Positions 32,701-42,190 of a stretch of DNA of 64,000 nucleotides are shown here, in pieces. The first letter of the stretch is position 1; every line of letters starts with the position of its first letter. Made by a program: the position numbers and the translations under genes. The DNA is from Selaginella tamariscina (lineage: Eukaryota; Streptophyta; Lycopodiopsida; Selaginellales; Selaginellaceae), in NCBI GenBank assembly GCA_003024785.1, contig PUQB01000859.1:21319-85318 (forward strand), given 5' to 3'. The notes below the pieces were generated by a model that was given only the letters and a program-made list of their open reading frames with translations, had not been told where the DNA came from and ran no database searches.

Positions 32701-33565
32701 AGTTTTGGCGAGAGCTTCTTAGGAGTCTACAGGTCAAAGTGGATCTTTCTTCAGGATATCACCCACAAACCGATGGGCAGTCCGAACGCACAATTCAGAC
32801 CTTAGAACAGTATCTTCGTTGCTTCATCAGTTACCAGCAGGACAACTGGTTGGACCTCCTTCCAATGGCAGAGTTTGCCTACAACAACTCCATCCATGCA
32901 TCTACAGGACAGACACCTTTCTTTGCTCTTACAGGCCACCATCCACGTTTTGACTTTGCTCCTACCGCTTCTCCTTCTTCCGCTCCTGCAGTACAGGATC
33001 GTCTTCAGCATCTTCGGCAGGTACAGGATGATCTCCAGGTTCATCTTCAACAGGCACAGGAACGATACAAGCATCATGCTGATGCTCACCGACAACCGGC
33101 ACCTGCATACAAGATTGGTGATCTCGTGTGGCTTCTTCGTCGACACATTTGCACCAACATGCCTTCTTCTAAGTTGGATTTTCAACGATTGGGCCCTTAG
33201 AGGATCGTGGCGGAGGTAAATCCTGTAGCTTTCCGACTCGAGTTACCATCCACGGTGAAACTTCATCCTGTGTTTCACACATCTTTGTTGGAGCCGTATC
33301 ATCCTTCTTCTCTTCCTGGTCGTGTTTCTTCTCCTCCCCTCCTGTGGTCATTAACACTGAACCTGAGTACGAAGTCGCAGCCATCCTTGACTCTCGTCTT
33401 CATCGTCACCAACTCCAATACTTGGTAGATTGGAAAGGGTACCTGCCTACTGATCGCACTTGGGAACCTGCATCCAACTTACTCCATGCTTCTTCCAAGG
33501 TTGCTGCCTTCCATCGGCATTATCCTGCTAAACCAGGTCCCAAGACTCGTGGAACTCGTCTTTAG
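29662..33565 (+). pseudogene. Chromovirus B pol (PR-RT-RH-INT-chromodomain)
   Basis: The frame is open from 29662, overlapping gag. Protease FALLDTGANACFMDD (near 29850); a P/S-rich spacer with many CCTGTA words (30150-30780); reverse transcriptase ([40 protein letters not shown]); RNase H ([12 protein letters not shown] to FEEWHFLEG), which joins directly to STLLQDV with about 70 residues missing compared with A; integrase with HHCC and the D, D, E of MDFL, VSDRGPQF and TDGQSERT; a GPY/F-like module; and the chromodomain (33355-33565, [27 protein letters not shown]). One lost T near 32312 shifts the frame before integrase, and a TAG replaces a Tyr codon at about 33198. These are the only breaks seen besides the in-frame deletion. 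Confidence 0.9.
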
Positions 33566-33576
33566 GGAGGAGGTGC

Positions 33577-34220
33577 TGTCACGACCCGATACAGAATACA
33601 GGATTCCAGATACAGGACATGGGTTGTAGGACTTTCCTACAGGATTCCGGATACAGGATATGGGTTGCAGGATTTTCCTACAGGATACTCCTACCAGGAT
33701 TCCGGACACAGGATTCGGTTGCAGGATATTCCTACAGGATATGCCACAGGATATGCCTAGAGGATAAGGGACATGTGGACTCATCTTAGCCTCTGCATGC
33801 ATGCAATCACTTTTGCATGCATGCAACCACTTTTGCATGCATGCCTAGATTAGCTCTTGGAGTTGTGAGCATAAAAGCTCCGACTTAATTGTTGTACAAT
33901 CAGTTACTATTAACACCAGTCTTACTACGATCAATCTTGTCTTGTCTTGTTTCCTGTCCTGTTCCTGTCTCGCTCCTATTTCCTGTCCTGTTCCTGGATC
34001 CTGTCCTGCTCCGGGATCCTGTCCTGTTCCTGTTTTGCTCCCGGATCCTATCATGTGCTTTCCTGTCTTGCTCCCGGATCCTATCCTAATCCTATCCTAC
34101 TCCTAGATCCGTCCTGTTCCTATTCCTGGTTCCTGTCCTGCTCTCGTTCCTGTTCTTGAGTCAAGCCTTCATGTCCTTGGAATCCTGCTCTCTTCCTGTT
34201 TCCTGGATCGTGGCTTGACA
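33577..34220 (+). repeat. 3' LTR of chromovirus B
   Basis: 644 bp, nearly identical to 28006-28663 apart from a few substitutions and a TCCTG-tract indel. Preceded by the polypurine tract TTAGGGAGGAGGTGC (33562-33576). Confidence 0.95.
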
Positions 34221-34225
34221 CCGCC

Positions 34226-36338
34226 TTGCCATTTCGAAAACCAGGCCTGTAGATGATGACGAAATCAAAACGTGATAGGAACTCCGCCCACCTAGCCTGT
34301 CGCCGACTGAGAACTCAAGCCGTTTGAAAATACTCCAGGTTCTTGTGATCCATAAGAACTTGTACAGGATGCGCAGCACCTTCCAAGAAATGCCGCCATT
34401 CCTCGAACGAATCCACAATGGCCTTGAGTTCCTTGTCATGAATCTCGTAATTGATCTCCACCGAAAGGAACTTACGAGAGTGAAAAGCTACAGGATGAAA
34501 CAACTTATCTTCTCCAATTTGTGATAGAACAGATCCTACTGCAAAATTCGAGGCATCTACTTCAACGAAGAAGGGACGAGAAGGATCAGGATGTGCTAAA
34601 ATCGGAGCTATCGTGAAGATGTTCTTGAGTGTTGTGAATGCATGTTTTGCCTTGTCGGACCAAGAGAACACTCCTGTGCGCTTGGTGAGTTCCGTGAGTG
34701 GAAGTACACGCTTGGAGAAGTCCTATATGAAACGCCTGTAGAAGTTTGCAAAGCCAAGGAAACATTGTACATCTCGTACAGACTTGGGCCTCTCCCACTC
34801 CGCGATAGGCTTCACCTTGTGCATGTCCATGGAAACGCCAGCAGGAGAGACGATGTATCCCAAGAACTCTACAGTATCCCTGTCGAAGAAACACTTCTCC
34901 AACTTCGCATACAGGCCATGCTCGCGAAGCCTCTGTAAGACTAGTCGTACATGCTTGTCATGAGTCGCCTGGTCCTTGGAGAAAATCAAAATGTCATCGA
35001 GGTAGATTACCACAAACTGGTCCAAGAAGTCACGAAAGATGTCGTTCACCATGTGTTGGAACACGGCTGGGGCATTGGTAAGTCCGAAAGGCATCACCGT
35101 ATACTCGAAGTGTCCATACCTTGTACGAAAGGCAGTCTTCCACTCATCACATGGACGAATCCGTACAAGATTGTAAGCCCCTCGTAAGTCAATCTTCGTG
35201 AACACTTTTGCTCCTTGCAGCCGATCAAGAAGTTCTGGAATCAATGGCAAAGGGTACTGGTTCCGAATGGTGACTTGATTCAAACCTCTGTAGTCCACAA
35301 CCAAACGTAAACTCCCATCTTTCTTCTTGACAAAGAAGATAGGTGCTCCTGCAGGGGACTTTGAGTGACGAATGAAGCCGGATGTCAAGTTTTCCTCGAT
35401 GTACTGACGAAGAACCTCCAATTCTGTAGGTGACAGTGCATAAATTGGTCCGAACGATGGAGTCTTTCCTTCCACAAGATCGATAGGACAGTCGTAAGAC
35501 CTATGAACAGGAAGAACTGCAGCCTTGTGCTTGTCAAAAACGTTCTGAAAGGAGTGATACTTGGATGGCAAGGAAGAAGGAGGAGAAGAAGAAGGAACAG
35601 AAGAAGGAGATTTAAAAACAGGGGAATCAGATACAGGAAAGGTAGAAGAGGACGTAGGAGTTACTTGGAAGGCAAAAAGATGAAAAGGAGCAGGATCAGT
35701 GGCAAGTTCATGCATGGTAGTGGTAAGAACTCAAAAAGGAGAAGGAGGGAGCTGTGATTGAAAAAGAGGAAGGATCTTGGGGGTGGAACAAAAGAAGAGT
35801 AATGAAAAGAGGCAGGATTGGGAGAAACATGTGTGGATGTTGACAAGTGTACAGGATTGGAAGAATCCTGTACAGAAGTCCATGGATGCACAGGAGTGAG
35901 GAGAACTTGTGAGTGTGCTAACGAACCAATAGGAGGTGGATCCTGTCGAGGAGGAGTCTTCAACACTGATACAGGAACAAGCATGGTCAATTCTGTAGCT
36001 TGTACTGCCTCAGACACTAAGGATGTATTCTGCACACAGGAAGGTACAGGATTGGTCCTGGTTGCCAGAGAGGAAAACGTGAACGTCCTAGACCTCCAGT
36101 TGATCTGAGGATTTGCAATAACGAACCATGGCATGCCCAAAATGATGGGAGTTGACCGAGTCTTAATCAAGTTGAAGGAAATTGAACAGTTGAATGCGCC
36201 ATGACTGCAAGAGAGAGGTTTGGTAGCATGGGTAATTGCGCCAGAAGCAATCAGACGACCATCGGCCACCTCTACAGGAACTGCACGCTTCAACTTCACC
36301 ATCGGAATGCCATGTTGAGTTGCAAAAGTGTCATCCAT
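34226..36338 (-). pseudogene. Chromovirus C protease remnant, spacer, reverse transcriptase
   Basis: On the - strand, protease begins only at [10 protein letters not shown] (36338), after the deletion that removed the DTGA site. Spacer follows, then a 330-codon reverse transcriptase frame (35715-34723) with [12 protein letters not shown] and YLDDILIF. After a shift near 34725, RNase H ([32 protein letters not shown]) runs to the B insertion at 34221. The split RNase H continues at 28000 on the far side of B. Confidence 0.88.
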
Positions 36339-36344
36339 GACTTC

Positions 36345-37255
36345 CTGGCTTTAATAGGACATTCCGCCGCCTTGTGTCCTGCTTCACCACAATATAAACA
36401 TAGATTCTCACTGCAGCGACGTTGCTTCTCAGCAGCAGAAAGTGGGCCACGCTTGTATTTCTCAACCTCCATAAGAACTACTCCAGAAGGTGTCGCAGAA
36501 GTATGTACCACAACTGCAGGATTGGTTTGCAGGAACTACTAACGGGATTTTTCTTGACGACGCTCGAACAAGCGGTTGTCGCAGTGAACGGCCTGTTGCA
36601 TAATCTCCGCTAATGTTTGGGCATCCGGTAACGAAAGGAGAAGGTCCTTCACATCATCCCTCAACCCAAAACAGAAGTGTTCAATCAATGCAGTCTCGTC
36701 TCATGGAATGTTCGTGCAAAGTTGCTGAAATTTGGATGCATAAACGGAAGCTGGTCGAGATCCTTGTGTGAGCTTTCGTAACTTCGTGCATGCGGAACGG
36801 TACTTATCGGGATCTCCAAAGCAAGCTTCAAAGGCAGCCACGAAACCTTCAAAGTCTTCCATTAATGGGTCGTCACGTTCCAGCAAAGGGGCAACCCAAG
36901 CCCATGGAGATCCAACTAGTAGGGATGCCAAAAGGCCAACCTTTTGTGCATCAGTCGAGTAGCGGCGTGGTTGCATGCGGATCAAAAGCCTAATCTGATT
37001 CAGGAACTCTTGGAAATCGGCATGATTGCCATTGAACTTTTCTGGCATGCTAATCTTCGGCTCTGAAGAAGTGTTCGATGTAAAGAAAATCACGGATGCT
37101 TGAGAGAGAGCTTGTGCAGCAGCCTTGGAGGATGCATCAGCAGCTGCATGCGCCGTGTTGGTGGAACCTTGCAGATCTGTGACCACTTGGCGCAAAGTGG
37201 CTAGCTCATGAAGCAATATTTGGTGCTCGCATTGAAATTGCTCAAAATCGGCCAT
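36345..37255 (-). pseudogene. Chromovirus C gag, frame-broken
   Basis: Starts MADFEQFQCEHQ at 37255 on the - strand. The frame is open for 184 codons through SVYASKFQQLCTNIP, where a stop replaces the Trp of the A and B copies. The remainder includes a zinc knuckle [14 protein letters not shown] (about 36400) and runs into the protease remnant because of the 210-bp deletion. Confidence 0.88.
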
Positions 37256-37355
37256 GATCTATGAAAGAAAAAAAAAGACAAAAACAAAGGAGAAGAATCA
37301 AGGAAAAAAAAAGTAGCTAAAAATCGAAAAGCTATGAAAGCAGTTACTATCAAAT

Positions 37356-37776
37356 TGTCAAGTCACGACCTAAGAGCAAGATAACAACAAGAAGGCTTGA
37401 CTCAAGAACAAGACAAGAATGATCGTAGAATGACTGGTGTTAATAGTAACTGATTGTACAACAATTAGGTCGGAGCTTTTATACTCACAACTCCAAGCTA
37501 ATCTGATCATGAGTCTAATATGGTCATGAGCTAAAAATAGTGACCCTTATCCTTTAGGCATATCTGTAGTATATCCTATAGGCATATCCTATAGGAATAT
37601 CCTGTAGGTATATCCTATAGGAATATCTTGCAGGTATATCTTGTAGGTATATCCTGCATGCATATTCTGTAGGTATATCCTTAGGCATATCCTGTAGGAA
37701 TATTTTGTAGGTATATCCTATAGGCATATCCTGTAACTCGTATCCTGTATCATGTATCCTGTATCGGGTCGTGACA
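37356..37776 (-). repeat. 5' LTR of chromovirus C
   Basis: Matches 26002-26382, with additional TATCCTGTAGG-type units that make it 40 bp longer. PBS-like CAGTTACTATCAA (37341-37353) lies 2 nt inside the boundary. Confidence 0.93.
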
Positions 37777-38205
37777 GCAGCAGGGCTTCAGCTGCGATGG
37801 GTTGGACCTTGGAGTGTTAAAGAATAGTTGGGGACGCAAGTGTATCGCTTGAAGCGGCGTGATGTTGTTTGGGAGTCACAACATGTCGCTCATGTGTGTC
37901 GACTATTACCATTCCACCAGTAGACACTCATCTAGGGAGGAGGACAACCTTGATAGGCAGACATCACGTCCTGAGAGGGATGATGTAAAGTTCCATGGTA
38001 TATACTACATATATACACCATGCATACTTTGCCATGGAGGTGCCATGTGGCACTAGGATTCAGGCACACTAATCTGGGCACTAGCTAATCTAGATGCTGG
38101 CTAATCTAGGCACCATGATTTATCTGGCATCAAGAGCGCTAATCCTGGCACAGACACTTAGTATAAATACCTTATATGAGTCAGACATAATCAAATCATA
38201 TTTGG
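37777..38205 (+). mobile_element. Gypsy element D1, right part with 3' LTR
   Basis: Continuation of D1 beyond C, starting with the duplicated target GCAGC. The end of the integrase module (GLQLRWVGPWSVK-like, LKRRDVVWES) is followed by a purine tract (GAGAGGGATGA) and a 3' LTR beginning TGTAAAGTTCCATGG at 37984. The LTR carries the TATA-like AGTATAAATACC near 38160 and ends at about 38205. It aligns with the 22032 LTR. Confidence 0.85.
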
Positions 38206-39690
38206 TATTCACATTTCTTCTCACTTACTTATGTAATTAAGTAGGGCATGCATCATAATTCACAATGTGATCATTATCCATACTCTCATGTGGGTTTTGA
38301 CCTAATTTATTATTGTTACCCTTATGGCTGTCTCTTACCTACTTGGGGCATTTGGTTTGATAGTTGTCTTAGAAGACTTCACATTACTCATACATAGCAA
38401 TATGTTGGTTATTTGAGTTAAAACTTTAACAAAGTGAAACATGTTGGTTATTTGAGTTAAAATTTTAACAAAGTGAAACATGATATATACATAAGTGACT
38501 TTCACTAAATAAGATTTATGCCCTTGTCTATAAACTCAAAAACTATTACTTATATTGACAATTGTGAGGATTGTAAACTTATTATTGCCTTTTAATATAA
38601 GAGGCTTGTCCATAAGTGATGATCACTAATGTGTTACCTTCCTCTTCGCATCACTCTAACACACCTTATAATAGCAATCTCCATGATTCTAGACCCATTA
38701 CCTCCCCTTTTCAATTATAATAAAGGATACATCATGCTCATCCTTATAATAAAGTCTTGTTAAGTATCTTATATTGACAATCCTCACAATTCCAGACACA
38801 TTACTCCCACTTCTTTTACTAGAAGATTTACTCAACATCATGCTCATTAATAAAGTTTTGTCATATAAGGGTTAACCTGTTCACAAGTTGTGTGTTTAAG
38901 TTGAAACCATTCATTAAGAAGTTTATTTAAAATAATATGTTTTTCAAGCCCTATTAAAATATTTTAAATTTGTTTTAATTAGTATTTTTAAACAAAATTA
39001 AAAATGAAATAAAATCTAAGGACATAGGTTAATGGATCCCTTTCAAAGTGATTTTCCACTTCAGTGTGAAACAATTAAATTCCACTCAAACTTGTGACAT
39101 TATATATGTGTAAATATATATATATATATATATGGATTTGTTATTAACCTACTTAAAAATTGATACAACTCAAATAAGTACGATGTATATTTGCTGAAAA
39201 TTAATTGAAATTTGAACAGATCTAACATTCAAATTTCAGATAATTAATACTAAAGGAAATACAAGTGCAATTTAAAGTTACTCAACATAAGAAATGTATG
39301 TTAAGTAGATTGATTTATAATGAAGATATAATATATTTGAGAAACTTTTGAACTTTATTTATAGAATCTTTTTATACTTATAATAAATAATATATTAATT
39401 TTTACAAAAAATTAAGAAACTTTCTTTTACTTGCCTTATCGATCATTTCTCTCAAATATTATTAAACTTGTATTAGCATTAACAACCCTAACATTCATTT
39501 CATAGTTAGGAAAGGCATCAACATTAACGTACATGTTATGAACTACTAACTTGATCGAACGGCCAGGTGAGAAAAGACAAGTAAAATACAAACAATATAC
39601 TTATGTCAAGAACAGTGAATATGCAACACGATAGCGAACACACTTTGCGAGCTCCCCAGGGAGTGTCATTGTAAAAACGGCCAAAACTCC
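38206..39690. other. AT-rich spacer upstream of P2 (duplicated upstream of P3)
   Basis: No gene. Aligns nearly end to end with 46690-48175, including the GGCATGCATCATAATTCAC word and an (AT)n run at 39115-39133. It is part of the tandemly duplicated segment. Confidence 0.75.
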
Positions 39691-39692
39691 CA

Positions 39693-39700
39693 TATATAAG
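39693..39700 (+). promoter_or_regulatory. TATA box of phytocyanin P2
   Basis: TATATAAG at the same place relative to the start codon as in P1 and P3. Confidence 0.6.
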
Positions 39701-39789
39701 TAGACCTTCTAGGACTCCATTGACAAAAACATCAGTAAATAAGTAAAATCTTTTGAAGAGAGCTTCCAAATTTCTTTGATATTTCTTAA

Positions 39790-40329
39790 ATGGCTCAGGC
39801 AAAGGAATTCTTGTAGTTCTTGTTGTATGTATACTTTGGTTCTTTGTTCGGCAGTAGAACACAATCTTGGCCCCTGGAACTTGCAGAGGACCCAAGCTGA
39901 GTACAAGGCTTGGTCTCAAAACGAAACTTTCATTGTCGGAGACACTCTAAGTGAGTATTTTGTGTGTGTGTGTGTGTTTGCATGTACTGAGGCACATAAA
40001 TACAGTCATGCAAACTTGGTTTTGTATCTTCACACACACAAACAGTAGAATGTATGTAATGTGTCGTGCATGCAGAGTTCGAGTTTGAAGCAGGCCCACA
40101 CAATGTGTTGGCACTTGCAAACCAGACGGTGTATGACAATTGCGATCTCAGCAGTCCGATCAAAACATTCAACGGACCAGATGCAGTCATTGAATTCCAG
40201 AAACCTGGGAAACGTTTCTATGTTTGTGGTGTTGGTAACCATTGCGCCAGTGGCATGAAAGTTGCAGTAAACGTTAATGGATCTGTTGGTGCATTGGCAC
40301 CGGCTCCAGGCTTCTTTGATTTCCATTAA
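39790..40329 (+). pseudogene. Phytocyanin P2, frame-broken and tail-less
   Basis: A close relative of P1 and P3, with the same two-exon structure. Exon 1 has lost one T in GAATTCTTT (giving an immediate stop after six further codons) and one G in TTTGGG, so the signal peptide cannot be read through. Exon 2 (from about 40078) keeps all copper ligands (PHNVL, FYVCGVGNHCASGMK). It ends in GFFDFH because a deletion of roughly 110 bp removed the GPI-type tail and joined the linker to downstream sequence. Even if the single-base losses were assembly errors, the product would be a soluble form without anchor. Most likely a pseudogene. Confidence 0.85.
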
Positions 40330-41805
40330 TTCATAATTCAATTCTCCATTATTATGTGTATAGCCTCCTTTAATTTCTGAGAAACACATTAATAAACCTG
40401 TTCATGGATGTAGAAACACTTTATTAAGGCCGTCTGAAACACAGTGTACATGGCTGTGCTCAGAGAAATATCAAAGCATTCTATAATTGAATCTCGTTAT
40501 CTATCATCTTTATTATGAAAACACACTAATCTTTTGATCTGATATTTAAATAACTTTATTTTTAATAAATTATAAAATCTTTCACTATTATTAATATTAT
40601 TCTGAAACCTCACCTTATTAGTGTTTGGGGCGTTGCAATACCACTGTAGCACAAGCTTGCTATAGAACGCTTTGCCTGTATATATGTCAAGAGTTTATTT
40701 TATAGATTGTATTTAAGAAATAGAAAAATAAAATATTATAGTAATTATATTTTATGTTTAAAGTTTCATTCAACGTTTACATGTGTATTTATTTTAATTA
40801 TATATACAATTGTCTTTGCAGAGAGCAAACGCTCGAGCATCTAAATTTACGTGTGTTTATTATATAGATATATATAGTACTTTTAAATATAAAATGTGTG
40901 TAAAATGGAATTAAGTTATGTTTTGTTTAAAATTATGTGTCTTAAATATATTCTGCCTATAAATTATGTCAACAAAAATGGTATGAGATAAGAATGTACT
41001 AATAACAATTTAATTTTAAAGTATAATATTAATGAAGTTTCTAATAAGCTTGCTTAAATTGTAATTTTTATTTTCATGGGTTAATAATTTAAAAAAAAAA
41101 CATAAAGCATATTGCACATATGCTCTTCTGAAACTAAAACGTTTGGCCAACCGTCAACTCATATACGAACCTTAAACATGTAATAATAGAAGGGCAAGAA
41201 GACTTTGATCCCTTTTGTAATAAAGAACATACTTTATTTATTTTTCTTATATTATAACACGTGTGTGTTTCCTTTTTGGGAAAATTACATTTGTACCTCT
41301 GAAAATTATCATATTTATATATATACCTTTAAAAGTTTTATATTTACATATTCAAACTTCAATTTAAAGTTTTAAATTTTAAAATTAAAAATTAAAAAAT
41401 AATTTTTATAATCAATAAAAATTATAATTAATTTATATTTTATTATATTTAGGTTCAAAATACAACCTATTAAACATATATATCACAATATAATATAATT
41501 ATTTTTAAAAATATTCCATTTTTTACTATGATAATTTTTAACATTTAACATTCAATAAACTTTAATTATTTCATTTGCAATATATTGTAAATTAAACATA
41601 TATTTTTAGTTAATATTGTTATTTTAAAAGTCAAAATATTACAATTAAAATTTTTAAATGGTATATATGAAAATTTAAAATTTTTAAAGGGTATATATGT
41701 AAATATAAAACTTCTAGGGTATATATATAAATATGATAAATTTCAGAGGTATAAATATAATTTTCCCTATTTTTCTTTACAATATTTGAATAGGAAACAA
41801 CCTTG
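40330..41805. other. AT-rich downstream flank of P2
   Basis: No gene. Shares parts with 21029-22031, especially the GGGTATATAT-type units before the D element. It holds extra AT-rich sequence (about 40660-41230) not seen in the P1 flank. Confidence 0.6.
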
Positions 41806-42190
41806 TGTAAGGTTCTATGGTATATACTATGAATATACACTACACATATTCTACCATGGAGGTGCCCCATGCATTACTTGCATTACTATATCTATATGTT
41901 CTACATCCTAAACATACTATATGTAATCTACTTGTGTGTCTGTAAAATAAGATAGATGTTTATGTATATATTAGTTATTTCTTTGTATAACATGTTCTAA
42001 TATATCTATATCACCACGATATATACATTTTATGTGGCACTAGGATTTAGGCACACTAACCTAGGCATTGGCTAATCTAGGCGCTATGAGTTACTTGGCA
42101 CCAAGAGCGCTAATTCTAACATAGACACTTAGTATAAATACCTTGTATGAATCAGACCTAATCGAATCTATTTGGTATTCATGTCTCTTT
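41806..42190 (+). repeat. 5' LTR of D2 with internal insertion
   Basis: Matches the other D LTRs at both ends. Bases about 41866-42030 are extra AT-rich sequence absent from the three others. Confidence 0.7.

Larger units (their letters stand above)
28006..34220 (+). mobile_element. Chromovirus B (+ strand), best-preserved copy, nested in C
   Basis: A 6.2 kb Ty3-gypsy chromovirus on the + strand. LTRs are 28006-28663 and 33577-34220, with a perfect target duplication CCGCC (28001-28005 and 34221-34225). The target is the RNase H region of C, which is intact in A at 4170-4200, confirming the site. Gag is one open frame, and pol is nearly continuous. Its LTRs are longer than those of A and C: the U3 has TACAGGATA-type units and three GCATGC blocks, and the U5 has a long TCCTGT-rich tract. 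Pol has one lost T near 32312, one TAG near 33200 and an in-frame deletion of about 210 bp at the RNase H end, so it is a recent but defective copy. Confidence 0.95.
26002..37776 (-). mobile_element. Chromovirus C (- strand), inserted in D1 and hosting B
   Basis: The same family as A. LTRs are 26002-26382 (3') and 37356-37776 (5'), with a perfect 5-bp target duplication GCAGC (25997-26001 and 37777-37781) inside the integrase tail of D1. Its sequence is interrupted at 28005/34221 by element B. Excluding B it is about 5.55 kb. A deletion at about 36340 fuses the end of gag directly to protease, removing the DTGA active site, so C cannot make an active protease. Pieces: integrase and chromodomain (26393-27955), RNase H, reverse transcriptase and spacer (34226-36338), gag (36350-37255). 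Confidence 0.93.
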
